Shown here: positions 1-9,141 of the stretch, piece after piece | How the letters are laid out: each line of letters begins with the position of its first letter | Position numbering within the stretch: position 1 is the first letter of the stretch | Source of the DNA: Micromonospora chersina | GTDB taxonomy: Bacteria > Actinomycetota > Actinomycetes > Mycobacteriales > Micromonosporaceae | Length of the DNA stretch: 64,000 bases | Assembly (NCBI RefSeq): GCF_900091475.1 | Contig: NZ_FMIB01000002.1 | Coordinates: forward strand, 5,518,001-5,582,000 | Direction of reading: 5' to 3' | The notes under the pieces: model-generated | What the model was told of the DNA's origin: nothing | Database searches by the model: none | What the model saw: only the letters and a program-made list of their open reading frames with translations | Translations under genes and position numbers: made by a program

Positions 1-91
1 GGAGTTCGACCCGGACGCGGCCGGCGCGAAGGGCTTCGGCTTCGTGCGGCTCAACCAGCTCGCCGTCGAGCACCTGCTCGGCGCGCGCTGA
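1..91 (+). CDS. xylA: Xylose isomerase, C-terminal end (partial)
   Basis: Only the last 29 codons are present, in the frame beginning at base 2 and ending in TGA at 89-91. The peptide runs from EFDPDAAG through [16 protein letters not shown]. This matches the C-terminus of actinobacterial xylose isomerases, where a conserved R-L-x-Q-L-A-x-[DE]-H-L-L-G segment closes the protein. The enzyme interconverts D-xylose and D-xylulose. xylB begins 11 bases downstream on the same strand, which supports the call and a xylAB operon. The identity rests on a short tail plus context. Confidence 0.8.
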   Translation, partial: EFDPDAAGAKGFGFVRLNQLAVEHLLGAR

Positions 92-102
92 GGCGGGCCG
101 CC

Positions 103-1545
103 ATGCCGCTCGTCGCCGGGGTCGACTCGTCGACCCAGTCCTGCAAGGTGGTGATCCGGGACGCGGAGACCGGCGCGCTGGTCCGGCAGGGCCGCGCGCC
201 GCACCCCGAGGGCACCGAGGTCGACCCGCACGCCTGGTGGGACGCCCTGCGGGCGGCCGTCGCCGAGGCCGGCGGGCTGGCCGACGTGGCCGCCGTCGCG
301 GTCGGCGGCCAGCAGCACGGCATGGTCTGCCTGGACGAGGCGGGGCAGGTGGTCCGCCCGGCGCTGCTCTGGAACGACACCCGCTCCGCCGACGCCGCCC
401 GGGAGCTGGTCGAGGAGGCCGGCGGCGGTGAGGCCGGCCGCCGGTTCTGGGCCGACGCGACGGGCGCCGTGCCGGTGGCCAGCTTCACCGCCACGAAGCT
501 GCGCTGGCTGGCCCGGCACGAGCCGGCCAACGCCGAACGGGTGGCCGCGGTCTGCCTGCCGCACGACTGGCTCACCTGGCGGCTGGCCGGCGCCCCCGGC
601 CTGGCCGCGCTGCGCACCGACCGGGGCGACGCCAGCGGCACCGGCTACTGGTCGCCGCGCACCGGCGAGTACCGCCTCGACCTGCTGGAACGCGCCTTCG
701 GGCGGCGGCTGCGGGTGCCTGTCGTGCTCGGTCCCGCCGAGGTGGCCGGGCACCTGGACCCGGCGGCGCTCGGCGGCGGGTCCGGTGCCGGCGACCGGGT
801 GCTGCTCGGTCCGGGCACCGGTGACAACGCCGCCGCGGCGCTCGGCGCCGGGGCCGGCCCGGGCGACGTGGTCGTCTCGATCGGCACCTCGGGCACCGTC
901 TTCGCGGTCGCCGACACGCCCGCCGCCGACCCGACCGGTGCGGTGGCCGGCTTCGCCGACGCCACCGGCCGGTTCCTGCCGCTGGTGTGCACGCTCAACG
1001 CGGCCCGCGTGCTCGACGCCGCCGCGACGCTGCTCGGGGTCGACCTGGCCACGCTGAGCGAGCTGGCCCTGGCCGCCCCGCCCGGCGCCGACGGGCTGGT
1101 GATGGTGCCGTACCTGGAGGGCGAGCGGACCCCGGACCGGCCCACGGCGACCGGCGCGCTGCACGGCCTGACCCTGGGCACCTCGACGCCGACCCACCTG
1201 GCCCGGGCCGCCGTCGAGGGCATGCTCTGCGCGCTCGCCGACGGTCTCGACGCGCTTACCGCGCAGGGCGCCCGCGCCAACCGCATCATCCTGGTCGGCG
1301 GCGGGGCCCGCTCCGCCGCCGTCCGGCGGATCGCTCCGCAGGTCTTCGGCCGGCCCGTGGTCGTGCCCCCGCCCGGGGAGTACGTCGCCGACGGCGCCGC
1401 CCGCCAGGCCGCCTGGGTCGCCCTGGGCGGGGCCGCGCCGCCCGCCTGGTCGGTCGGCGACACCGAGGAGTACGCGTCGCCGGGCGTCCCCGCCATCCGC
1501 GAGCGCTACGCCCTCGCCCGCGACCGGGTCGTGGACCGGGGATAA
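103..1545 (+). CDS. xylB: Xylulokinase
   Basis: A 480-residue FGGY-family carbohydrate kinase that phosphorylates D-xylulose to xylulose 5-phosphate, feeding the pentose phosphate pathway. Visible marks are the N-terminal ATPase-fold start (AGVDSST, residues 5-11), GGQQHGM at 68-74, WNDTRS near 92-97, GTGDN near 238-242 where the catalytic Asp is expected, and the C-terminal nucleotide-binding segment ILVGGGARS near 390. Length is normal for actinobacterial XylB. It starts at ATG 103, eleven bases after the xylA stop, so the two are probably co-transcribed. Confidence 0.93.
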   Translation: MPLVAGVDSSTQSCKVVIRDAETGALVRQGRAPHPEGTEVDPHAWWDALRAAVAEAGGLADVAAVAVGGQQHGMVCLDEAGQVVRPALLWNDTRSADAARELVEEAGGGEAGRRFWADATGAVPVASFTATKLRWLARHEPANAERVAAVCLPHDWLTWRLAGAPGLAALRTDRGDASGTGYWSPRTGEYRLDLLERAFGRRLRVPVVLGPAEVAGHLDPAALGGGSGAGDRVLLGPGTGDNAAAALGAGAGPGDVVVSIGTSGTVFAVADTPAADPTGAVAGFADATGRFLPLVCTLNAARVLDAAATLLGVDLATLSELALAAPPGADGLVMVPYLEGERTPDRPTATGALHGLTLGTSTPTHLARAAVEGMLCALADGLDALTAQGARANRIILVGGGARSAAVRRIAPQVFGRPVVVPPPGEYVADGAARQAAWVALGGAAPPAWSVGDTEEYASPGVPAIRERYALARDRVVDRG

Positions 1546-1585
1546 ACCGGATGCCGGGCGGTCGACCGGCGGGGATCATCGTGGC

Positions 1586-2695
1586 GTGCCGCCACCTTCC
1601 CCGTCCGGAGACGCCGCCCGGCCCGGCCCGCTGCCCGTCTTCCAGTACGACGACGTCGACAGCCCGGGCGACGTCATCGACACGCTGCTGCTCACCGACT
1701 TCGTCACCGGCCGCCACCCCTGGGCCCGGACGGTCCGCCTGGCCAAGGTCCGGGCCGGCGCCCGGCTGGTGCCCGAGCGGGCGGTGCTGACCCGGACGGC
1801 CATCGAGCGCAACCGGGTGGCCCGGCTCGCCGGCGGCGACGGCTGGACGGTACGGGTGGTGAGCTGGCGCGGCCGGGGCGCGGAGGTGACGGTCACCGCC
1901 GTCGACGAGGCGACCGGCGCGGCCGTCCTGGACGAGATCGTCACGGGCGGGGCCGAGCCGGCGCGGCGGGACACCGGCCCGATGGGCTTCTGGCACCAGA
2001 ACGCCCGCCGGGGAGCCCAACGGGACACCCGGCGGATCACCACGCCGACCTGGGCCGACATCCGGGCCAACTATCCGGCCGCCGCGGCGGCCCGGCTGGA
2101 CGCCCTCATGGTGGCTACGCCCGAGACGGTCGCCGGTCGGCTGCTGCTCATGCACGGGCCGCCGGGCACCGGGAAGACCACGGCGCTGCGCGCGCTCGCC
2201 CGTGAGTGGCGCGAGTGGTGCCAGGCGGACTGCGTCCTCGACCCCGAGGTGCTCTTCGGCGATCCGGCCTATCTCGCCGAGGTGGCGGTGGGGGAGCACG
2301 AGGAGGACGACGACGGCGAGGAGGCCCGTCGCTGGCGGCTGCTGATCCTGGAGGACTGCGACGAGCTGATCCGGGGGGAGGCCCGGCAGACGACCGGACA
2401 GGCCCTGTCCCGGCTGCTCAACCTGACCGACGGGCTGCTCGGCCAGGGGCGCAACGTGCTGGTGGCGATCACCACCAACGAGGACCTCTCCCGGCTGCAC
2501 CCGGCGGTGACCCGGCCCGGGCGCTGCCTGGCCCGGATCGAGGTGGGCCCGCTGTCGCACGCCGAGGCGGCCGACTGGCTCGGCACCTCGGCGGGCGTCC
2601 CGCCGCAGGGCGCCACCCTCGCCGAGCTGTACGGGCTGCGCGCCGGGACCTCGCCGGCCGGCGCGGTGCCGGTCGAGATCGGCGGCTACCTCTGA
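1586..2695 (+). CDS. AAA-type ATPase with DUF5925-like N-terminal region
   Basis: A 369-residue protein starting at GTG 1586. The first half (about 1-180) resembles the DUF5925 region of actinobacterial proteins of this architecture. The second half is an AAA ATPase core with Walker A GPPGTGKTT near residues 191-199 and Walker B LLILEDCDE near 252-260, then a sensor-like ITTNED segment and arginines in TRPGRC. The stretch before Walker B is rich in Glu/Asp (EHEEDDDGEE). It is probably a cytoplasmic remodelling ATPase; the substrate is unknown. It stands between xylB and an MFS gene, all on the plus strand, and no specific pathway is indicated. Confidence 0.8.
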   Translation: MPPPSPSGDAARPGPLPVFQYDDVDSPGDVIDTLLLTDFVTGRHPWARTVRLAKVRAGARLVPERAVLTRTAIERNRVARLAGGDGWTVRVVSWRGRGAEVTVTAVDEATGAAVLDEIVTGGAEPARRDTGPMGFWHQNARRGAQRDTRRITTPTWADIRANYPAAAAARLDALMVATPETVAGRLLLMHGPPGTGKTTALRALAREWREWCQADCVLDPEVLFGDPAYLAEVAVGEHEEDDDGEEARRWRLLILEDCDELIRGEARQTTGQALSRLLNLTDGLLGQGRNVLVAITTNEDLSRLHPAVTRPGRCLARIEVGPLSHAEAADWLGTSAGVPPQGATLAELYGLRAGTSPAGAVPVEIGGYL

Positions 2696-2748
2696 CCGGG
2701 TGGGGCCCCGTGTTCCGGCCGTGACCCGCACCTGATTGGCTGCCCGGC

Positions 2749-4164
2749 ATGAGCAGCGGCACGAGGGTCTCCCGGCGGGGGAACGCGGCGCACCGGTTCT
2801 ACAGCGTGGTGGTGTTCGTGGTCCTCGCCTCGCTGGACAACGTGGCCATCGGCCTGGTCCCGCCGCTGTACGGGTCGATCTCCGGCGCGCTGGGCGTGTC
2901 GCAGCGGCTGCTCGGCCTGGTCACCGCGGTCAGCTTTTTGGTCAGCGCGGTCGCGGCGGTGGCCTGGGCGTACGTCGGGGACCGGACCAACCGGAAGCCG
3001 CTGCTCATGGTCGGCACGCTGATCTGGGCGGCCGGCACCGGGGGCAGCGCCCTGGCCGAGCACTACGCGACGTTCCTGGTCGCCCAACTGGTCGCCGCGA
3101 TCGGGCTGGGGGCGGTCGGCTCGGTCGGCTTCTCCGTGGTCACCGACCTGATCTCGCCCCGCCGCCGCGGCCTCGTGATGAGCTTCTGGGGCCTGTCCCA
3201 GGGCGTCGGCACGCTGGCCGGCACGCTGACCGGGGGTCTGCTCGGGGCCACCGACTGGCGGCGGCCGTTCCTCCTGCTCACCGTGGTCGGCCTGGCCGCC
3301 ACCGTGGCGTACCTGTTCACGTACGACATCCGGCGCGGGCAGAGCGAGCCGGAGCTGGCCGCCGCGCTCGACGCCGGCGGCGAGTACGACTACCGCATCA
3401 GCCGCGCCGACCTGCCCCGGATCCTGGCCCGGCGGACCAACCGCTGGCTGGTCCTCCAGGGGCTGACCGCGCAGGCGGCGTTCGGCTCGCTCGTCTGGCT
3501 GCCGGTGCTGTTCAGCCAGCGGGCCGAGGCGCAGGGCTACTCGGCGGCCACCGCCGTGGTGGTGGGCAGCGTCTTCGCCACCCTGTTCCAGCTCGGCGGC
3601 GTGCTGTCGATCGTGGGCGGCCTGGCCGGCGACGCGCTGCAACGGCGTACGCCGAGCGGTCGGGCCCTGGTCGCGGCGGTGGGCATCCTCGCGGCCGTGC
3701 CGTTCTACCTGGTCCTGTTCCTCGTGCCGATCCGGATCGACGTGCCGGACGGCGGCAGCTCCGGCGCGGTGATCGCGGCGGTGCTGGCCAGCGTGTTCAC
3801 CGAGCCGACGGTGGGGCTGAGCCTGCTCACCGCCGTGCTCGCCCTCGCGCTGACCTCGGCCAACTCGCCCAACTGGTTCGCGCTGATCGCCGACGTCAAC
3901 CCGCCCGAGCACCGCGGCACTGTCTACAGCCTCGGCAACCTGGTCAACGGGGTCGGCCGGGCCGCCGGCAACGGGCTGGTAGCGGTGGCGTTCCAGGCGC
4001 TGCGGGCGGCCTTCCCGCCACCGCTGAACTACGCCGTCGGGCTGGCCGCCTTCCAGCTCTTCTTCATCCCGACCGGCCTCATGTACTGGCTCGCCGCCCG
4101 CACGTCGCCCCGGGACATCGCCCAGGTCCACGACCTGCTGCACGCCCGCGCCGACCGGCTGTAA
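2749..4164 (+). CDS. MFS transporter
   Basis: A 471-residue integral membrane protein with about twelve hydrophobic segments and a large central loop, as in the major facilitator superfamily. The loop after the second helix contains the family-like GDRTNRKPLL motif (G-D-R-x-x-R-K), near residues 80-89. ATG at 2749 is the start. Substrate cannot be told from sequence; sugar or drug export and organic-anion uptake are all possible. The TAA stop (4162-4164) already lies inside the palindromic repeat at 4163-4242, which probably serves as its terminator. Confidence 0.85.
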   Translation: MSSGTRVSRRGNAAHRFYSVVVFVVLASLDNVAIGLVPPLYGSISGALGVSQRLLGLVTAVSFLVSAVAAVAWAYVGDRTNRKPLLMVGTLIWAAGTGGSALAEHYATFLVAQLVAAIGLGAVGSVGFSVVTDLISPRRRGLVMSFWGLSQGVGTLAGTLTGGLLGATDWRRPFLLLTVVGLAATVAYLFTYDIRRGQSEPELAAALDAGGEYDYRISRADLPRILARRTNRWLVLQGLTAQAAFGSLVWLPVLFSQRAEAQGYSAATAVVVGSVFATLFQLGGVLSIVGGLAGDALQRRTPSGRALVAAVGILAAVPFYLVLFLVPIRIDVPDGGSSGAVIAAVLASVFTEPTVGLSLLTAVLALALTSANSPNWFALIADVNPPEHRGTVYSLGNLVNGVGRAAGNGLVAVAFQALRAAFPPPLNYAVGLAAFQLFFIPTGLMYWLAARTSPRDIAQVHDLLHARADRL

Positions 4165-4242
4165 GGAAGGGCCCCCTCTTAACGCCTGGCGTAGTAGAAG
4201 GGCCCCTTCCTAACCCGAGGCGTTAAGAAGGGGCCCTTCCTT
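4163..4242. repeat. Micromonospora-type composite palindrome between convergent genes
   Basis: Two 24-base arms (4163-4186 and 4219-4242) are inverted copies with one mismatch, sharing the core AAGGAAGGGCCCC and ending TTAACGCC. The 32-base centre contains a third, diverged copy (AGAAGGGCCCCTTCCTAAC). The element begins in the TAA of the MFS gene and ends 8 bases from the stop of the opposing alpha-glucosidase, so it can form a strong hairpin on either strand and probably terminates both transcripts. The unit GTTAAGAAGGGGCCCTTCC is one I recall as common between genes in Micromonospora; that is memory, not a search. Confidence 0.85.
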
Positions 4243-4250
4243 GCGCACTG

Positions 4251-5894
4251 TCAGGCGCGGAACCAGACCGTCACGTCGGTGGGCACGGCGTGGCCGTCCA
4301 GCGGGGCGCTCGACGCCAGCACCTCGGCGCCGGCCGGCAGCGGCGCCGGGTCCGCGCCGAAGTTGGTGAGCACGGTGAGCCCGCCGTTGGTGAAGGTGAG
4401 CACCTCGTCGCCGGAGGTGAGCCAGCGCATCGGACCCCGGGCCAGGCCGTGCTCGCGGCGCAGCCGCAGCGCGGTCCGGTACAGCTCGTAGGTCGAGCCG
4501 TCGACCCCGCGCTGCCGGTCGAGCGCGTACTCGGCCCACACCGGCGGCTGGGGGAGCCAGCTCGCGTCGGTCGGCCCGAAGCCGTACGACGGGGCGTCGG
4601 CCTCCCACGGGATCGGCACCCGGCAGCCGTCCCGGCCGCGCTGGGTGTGCAGGCTGCGCTCCCAGGTCGGGTCCTGCCGGGCCTCGTCGGGCAGCGTGGT
4701 GTGCTCCGGCAGCCCCAGCTCCTCGCCCTGGTAGAGGTAGGCCGAGCCGGGCAGGGCGAGCATCAGCAGGCTGGCCGCCCGGGCGCGGCGCAGGCCGAGC
4801 GCGGCGTCGGGCTGCGGGTCGCCGATGCCGATGCCGTTGGGACGGCCGCCGCCGGTGGCCAGCCCGAGCCGGGAGGCGTGCCGGACCACGTCGTGGTTCG
4901 ACAGCACCCAGGTGGTCGGGGCGCCGACGCTGTCGGTGGCCTCCAGCGAGCGGGTGATCACCGCGTACTGGGCGGGAGCCGTCCAGGCGGCGAGCAGGTA
5001 CTCGAAGTTGAACGCCTGGTGCATCTCGTCCGGCCGCACGTAGCGGGCCAGCCGCTCGGCCGGCTCCACCCACGCCTCGGCGACCAGGATCCGCTCGCCG
5101 TCGTACGAGTCGAGCAGCCGCCGCCACTCCCGGTAGATCTCGTGCACGCCGTCCTGGTCCCACATGGGCGGGAGCGGCTTGTCCACGTTCTGGCCGGAGA
5201 GGATCTCCTGCGGCTCCTGCCAGTCGGCCAGGTCGGCCTGCTTGATGAGGCCGTGCGCCACGTCCACCCGGAAGCCGTCGACGCCCCGGTCCAGCCAGAA
5301 CCGGAGGATGTCCAGGAACTCGGCCCGCACCTCCGGGTTGTCCCAGTTGAGGTCGGGCTGGCCGGAGTCGAACAGGTGCAGGTACCACTGGCCGTCCGGC
5401 AGCCGGGTCCAGGCCGGCCCGCCGAACACGCTCTCCCAGTCGTTCGGCGGCTCGGCGCCCTGCGGGCCCTTGCCGTCGCGGAAGACGTAGCGCTGCCGCT
5501 CGGGGCTGCCCGGCGCGGCCGCGACGGCGGCCTGGAACCAGCGGTGCTGCGACGAGGTGTGGTTGGGCACCAGGTCGACGATCACCCGCAGCCCGCGCGC
5601 CTTCGCCTCGGCGATCATCTTGTCGGCGTCGGCCAGGGTGCCGAAGAGCGGGTCGACGTCGCGGTAGTCGGCCACGTCGTAGCCGGCGTCGGCCTGCGGG
5701 GAGGGGTAGAACGGCGACAGCCAGATCGCGTCGACCCCCAGCTCGGTGAGGTGACCGAGGCGGGCCGTGATGCCGGGGAGGTCGCCGATGCCGTCGCCGT
5801 TGGAGTCGGCGAAGGACCGCGGGTAGATCTGGTAGATGACGGCCTCGGTCCACCAGCCGGTGGCCGGGTCCTGCTGCGTCGCGTCGGTGTTCAG
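4251..5894 (-). CDS. Alpha-glucosidase, GH13 family (CTG start proposed)
   Basis: A 547-residue exo-acting alpha-glucosidase or oligo-1,6-glucosidase of GH13. The segments are in order: WWTEAVIYQIYPRSF near the N-terminus, DLVPNHTS near 107-114, GFRVDVAHG with the nucleophile Asp near 209, VAEAWVE with the acid Glu near 271, and LSNHDVVRH with the transition-state Asp near 335. The first strand of the barrel lies upstream of the first in-frame ATG (5675), so that ATG cannot be the start. Between the upstream stop and the conserved region there is no ATG, GTG or TTG; CTG at 5894 follows AGGGAG at good spacing. It is the last gene of the sugar-uptake operon, 36 bases after the LacI gene, and probably hydrolyses the imported oligosaccharide in the cytoplasm. 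Confidence 0.88.
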   Translation of the reverse strand: MNTDATQQDPATGWWTEAVIYQIYPRSFADSNGDGIGDLPGITARLGHLTELGVDAIWLSPFYPSPQADAGYDVADYRDVDPLFGTLADADKMIAEAKARGLRVIVDLVPNHTSSQHRWFQAAVAAAPGSPERQRYVFRDGKGPQGAEPPNDWESVFGGPAWTRLPDGQWYLHLFDSGQPDLNWDNPEVRAEFLDILRFWLDRGVDGFRVDVAHGLIKQADLADWQEPQEILSGQNVDKPLPPMWDQDGVHEIYREWRRLLDSYDGERILVAEAWVEPAERLARYVRPDEMHQAFNFEYLLAAWTAPAQYAVITRSLEATDSVGAPTTWVLSNHDVVRHASRLGLATGGGRPNGIGIGDPQPDAALGLRRARAASLLMLALPGSAYLYQGEELGLPEHTTLPDEARQDPTWERSLHTQRGRDGCRVPIPWEADAPSYGFGPTDASWLPQPPVWAEYALDRQRGVDGSTYELYRTALRLRREHGLARGPMRWLTSGDEVLTFTNGGLTVLTNFGADPAPLPAGAEVLASSAPLDGHAVPTDVTVWFRA

Positions 5895-5930
5895 CGCCTT
5901 CTCCCTGTCGTGCGTGCGGGACGAATCCGT

Positions 5931-7001
5931 TCAGTTTGCCCGGGGCGGCGCGGTCGATTCACGCACCACCAGCCGAGTGGGCAGGATCACCGATGCCGGT
6001 GACCTGTCGCCGGTGTCCGGGCCGCGGGGCGCCGGCACCAGCCCGGCGTACGGGTCGACGGCGCGCCCGCCCAGCGGGTCGAGCAGCATCCGGGCGGCCA
6101 GCAGCCCCTGCTCCGCGGCCGGTTGGGCGATGGTGCTCAGCCCGAGCACCCCGGCCAGGTCGTGGTCGTCGATGCCGATCACGCTGACGTCCTGGGGCAC
6201 CCGCAGCCCGGCGTCGCGCAGCGCGGTCATGGCGCCCATTGCCATCTCGTCGCACGCCGCGAAGATCGCGGTCGGCGGTTCGCCCCGGGCCAGCAGCTCG
6301 GCGGTGGCCCGGGTGCCGCCGTCGACGGTGAACTGGGACTCGACGTCCAGGCTCGGGTCGGGCCGCAGCCCGGCCGCCCGCAGCGCCTCCTGGTAGCCGC
6401 GCCGGCGGTCCAGGTGGGTGGTGAAGGCCAGCTCGTCGTCCGGGTCGCCGGAGATGTGCGCGATCCGGGTGTGACCGAGGTCGAGCAGGTGCCGGGTGGC
6501 GGTGCGCGCCGCGGCCACGTCGTCGATCCGGACGCAGGGCCAGCCGGGCACCCCGCTGCCCGAGCTGATGGTCACGCCGGGCAGGGCCAGCTTGGTCAGT
6601 GCGGTCGTGTCGGCCGGGCGCAGCGGGGTGGCGACCAGGATGATCGCGTCGACCCGCTTGTGCAGGCTGGCCGGGCGCAGCACCCGCTGCCGGATCTGCT
6701 CCCGCCCGCCGAGGTTGTAGAGCAGGAGGTCGTAGCCGTTCTGGTGGAGGTAGTCCTCGACCGCCTCGACCACCGTGCCGAAGAACCAGCGGGTGATCCG
6801 GGGGACCACCACGGCCACCGTGCCGGTCTTCCCGCCGGCCAGCCGGGAGGCGCTCGGCGAGACCGCGTACTGGAGCTGCTCGGCGGCGGCGAGGACCCGC
6901 CGCCGCGTCGCGGCCGAGACCGTCGGCAGGCCCCGCAGCGCCCGGGAGACGGTGGCCGTGGAGACCCCGGCCAGGCGGGCGACATCGTCAATCTTGGTCA
7001 T
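5931..7001 (-). CDS. LacI-family transcriptional regulator
   Basis: A 356-residue regulator with an N-terminal LacI helix-turn-helix (KIDDVARLAGVSTATVSRAL, about residues 3-22), a hinge, and a periplasmic-binding-protein-like sugar sensor domain. It starts at ATG 7001. A strong stem-loop at 7025-7053 separates it from the upstream permease gene, so part of its expression may come from read-through or a separate promoter. It is followed after 36 bases by the GH13 enzyme. The obvious target is the LacI-type palindrome at 10550-10563 in front of the binding-protein gene, which would make this a local sugar-responsive repressor. Confidence 0.92.
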   Translation of the reverse strand: MTKIDDVARLAGVSTATVSRALRGLPTVSAATRRRVLAAAEQLQYAVSPSASRLAGGKTGTVAVVVPRITRWFFGTVVEAVEDYLHQNGYDLLLYNLGGREQIRQRVLRPASLHKRVDAIILVATPLRPADTTALTKLALPGVTISSGSGVPGWPCVRIDDVAAARTATRHLLDLGHTRIAHISGDPDDELAFTTHLDRRRGYQEALRAAGLRPDPSLDVESQFTVDGGTRATAELLARGEPPTAIFAACDEMAMGAMTALRDAGLRVPQDVSVIGIDDHDLAGVLGLSTIAQPAAEQGLLAARMLLDPLGGRAVDPYAGLVPAPRGPDTGDRSPASVILPTRLVVRESTAPPRAN

Positions 7002-7024
7002 TGGTTCCCCGCTCCGAGCCGCGC

Positions 7025-7053
7025 CCGCCGCCGCCGGGGACCGGCGGCGGCGG
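7025..7053 (-). terminator. Stem-loop between permease and LacI genes
   Basis: A perfect 13-base-pair GC stem (CCGCCGCCGCCGG at 7025-7037 pairing with 7041-7053) with a three-base loop lies ten bases past the stop of the second permease gene. There is no long U-tract, which is usual for GC-rich actinobacterial terminators. It may end most operon transcripts or protect the upstream mRNA. Confidence 0.6.
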
Positions 7054-7062
7054 AGCAGCGGA

Positions 7063-8022
7063 TCAGCCCTTGACGCTGCCGGCGAGCAGGCCCCGCACGA
7101 AGAAGCGCTGGAGGGACAGGAACACGATCAGCGGTACGACGATCGACACGAACGCGCCGGCCGTGAGCCGCTGCCACTCGTTGCCCCGGGTGCCGGCCAG
7201 CTCGGCGAGCCGGACGGTCAGCGGGGCGGTCTCATTGCCGCCGCCCGCGAAGATCAGCGCGACCAGCAGGTCGTTCCAGACCCAGAGGAACTGGAAGATG
7301 CCGATCGCGGCCAGCGCCGGGGTGATCAGCGGCAGGACGATGGTCCGGAAGATCTTTGGGTGGGTGGCCCCGTCGACCCGTGCCGACTCCATCAGTTCGC
7401 CCGGCAGCTGCGAGATGAAGTTGTGCAGCAGGTAGACGGCGAACGGGAGGGCGAAGCAGGTGTGCGCGAACCACACCTGCGCGAACTTCTGCTCGTCGAC
7501 CAGGTCCCAGGCGGGGAGCACCTGGATCCCGGCGATGGTCACGCCTGTGGAGAAGAACTTCAGCAGCGGCACGAGCGCCATCTGCAGCGGCACGATCTGC
7601 ATCGCGAAGATCGCGATGTAGACCCAGTCCCGCCCCTTGAAGTTGATCCACGCCAGCGCGTACGCGGCCAGTGACGCGAAGGCGATCGGGAAGAGCACCG
7701 ACGGGATGGTGATCGCCAGCGAGTTGATGAAGTAGCTGGCCAGCTGCCCGGACGAGCCGGTGCTGAACAGCACCTCCCGGTAGTTCTCCAGCGTGAACTG
7801 CGGGTCGCTGAAGAACGTCCACCAGCCGGTGGTCTTGATCTGGTTCTCGGGCCGGAACGAGGAGATGAACAGGCCGAAGGTCGGAACCGTCCAGAGCAGC
7901 GCGAGCACGATCGAGACCACTGTGGCGGTGCGGCTGTTCAGCCGCTTGCGGACCCGGGCGGCCCGGCCGGGCTTCGCGGTGGCCTGGACGCCGGCTCCGA
8001 CGGTGGGGGTGGCGGTGGTCAT
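7063..8022 (-). CDS. Sugar ABC transporter permease (MalG type)
   Basis: A 319-residue membrane protein with six predicted hydrophobic segments. It carries the permease EAA-loop signature ESARVDGATHPKIF between the later helices, the coupling site for the ATPase. The C-terminus FVRGLLAGSVKG is typical of MalG/CUT1 permeases. ATG 8022 lies only one base before the preceding permease stop (8024), so translation is tightly coupled. It pairs with the MalF-type permease and the lipoprotein upstream. No ATPase gene is present in the operon; actinomycete CUT1 systems commonly borrow a shared MsiK-type ATPase encoded elsewhere. Confidence 0.93.
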   Translation of the reverse strand: MTTATPTVGAGVQATAKPGRAARVRKRLNSRTATVVSIVLALLWTVPTFGLFISSFRPENQIKTTGWWTFFSDPQFTLENYREVLFSTGSSGQLASYFINSLAITIPSVLFPIAFASLAAYALAWINFKGRDWVYIAIFAMQIVPLQMALVPLLKFFSTGVTIAGIQVLPAWDLVDEQKFAQVWFAHTCFALPFAVYLLHNFISQLPGELMESARVDGATHPKIFRTIVLPLITPALAAIGIFQFLWVWNDLLVALIFAGGGNETAPLTVRLAELAGTRGNEWQRLTAGAFVSIVVPLIVFLSLQRFFVRGLLAGSVKG

Positions 8023-8023
8023 G

Positions 8024-9070
8024 TCAGCCCTCCCGCTGCTGGCGCAGGTTACGGATCTGGTAGATCACGATCGGGATGACCAGGACGAAGAGGAAGACCG
8101 CGAGTGCGGAGCCCTGCCCGGGCTCGCCGTAGCGGAACGCCTGGTTGTACATCTCGTTCGCGATGACGCTGGTGTCGTAGTTGCCGTTGGTGGCGGTCCG
8201 GACGATGTCGAAGACCTTCAGTGTGGCGATCGAGAGCGTCACCACCACGACGATCACCGCCGGCCGGATGCTCGGCATGGTGATCTGCCAGAACATCTGC
8301 CACGGGGAGACGCCGTCGAGGCGAGCCGCTTCGACGATGTCGGCCGGGATGGCCTTGATCGCCGCGGAGAGCACCACCATGGCGAAGCCGGCCTGGATCC
8401 AGATCATGATCACGATGAGCAGCAGGGTGTTGAGCGGCGACTCCAGCAGCCACTGCTTGGGTTCGCCGCCCAGGCTCACGACGATCTGGTTGAGCAGGCC
8501 GATCTGGTCGCCGTCGCCCCGGTAGGCGTAGACGAACTTCCAGATGATGGCGGCGCCGACGAACGAGATCGCCATCGGCAGGAAGATCAGGGACTTGGCC
8601 ACCGACTCGAACCGGGCCTTGTCCACGAGGACCGCGTAGATCAGGCCGAAGCCGGTGGCCACCAGCGGCACGAGGAGCACCCAGATCAGGCTGTTGATCA
8701 GCACCCGGACGATCGAGTCCTCGGAGAACATCCAGGCGTAGTTGTCCAGGCCGACCCAGTTGCTGCTGTTCTTGTCCATGAACGAGAGGAGGGTGGTGCG
8801 GATCGCCGGCACCACCAGCCCGACCGTGAGGAACAGCAGTGTCGGCAACAGGAAGAAGAGCGCGATCGCACCTTCCCGCGGCTTGCGCCGCCGGGGCAGG
8901 GGTGCGCCGCTCGCCACGGCCGCGACCAGCCGCTCCTCCCGACGGCGGGCGAACCAGGCCGGCACCACGTCGAGGAGCAGGAGCAGACCGCCCACCACCG
9001 CGACGAAAGCGATCAGCCCGTACATCAGCATGAGGAACTTCGGCTGTTCCGCCGCGAAGTCGAACTCCAT
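8024..9070 (-). CDS. Sugar ABC transporter permease (MalF type)
   Basis: A 348-residue membrane protein. An N-terminal hydrophobic helix and a basic cytoplasmic loop (ARRREERL) precede the six-helix permease core; the EAA loop reads VEAARLDGVSPWQMF. This is the MalF-like partner of the downstream MalG-like permease in a CUT1 oligosaccharide importer. ATG 9070 follows a clear GGAGGG-type ribosome site. The gene is separated from the binding-protein gene by 71 bases that hold a strong stem-loop, an arrangement that usually makes the binding protein more abundant than the permeases. Confidence 0.93.
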   Translation of the reverse strand: MEFDFAAEQPKFLMLMYGLIAFVAVVGGLLLLLDVVPAWFARRREERLVAAVASGAPLPRRRKPREGAIALFFLLPTLLFLTVGLVVPAIRTTLLSFMDKNSSNWVGLDNYAWMFSEDSIVRVLINSLIWVLLVPLVATGFGLIYAVLVDKARFESVAKSLIFLPMAISFVGAAIIWKFVYAYRGDGDQIGLLNQIVVSLGGEPKQWLLESPLNTLLLIVIMIWIQAGFAMVVLSAAIKAIPADIVEAARLDGVSPWQMFWQITMPSIRPAVIVVVVTLSIATLKVFDIVRTATNGNYDTSVIANEMYNQAFRYGEPGQGSALAVFLFVLVIPIVIYQIRNLRQQREG

Positions 9071-9097
9071 CGACCCTCCCTCAAGGGTTCGGTTGCG

Positions 9098-9136
9098 GGC
9101 GGTGGCCCGGCCCGCGTCGCGGACCGGGCCACCGCC
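9098..9136 (-). terminator. Intercistronic stem-loop after the binding-protein gene
   Basis: Thirteen bases (GGCGGTGGCCCGG, 9098-9110) pair perfectly with 9124-9136 around a 13-base loop. The structure lies just after the binding-protein stop and before the first permease. Such hairpins in sugar ABC operons usually act as partial terminators or 3' stability elements, giving excess binding protein. Confidence 0.65.
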
Positions 9137-9141
9137 TCAGA

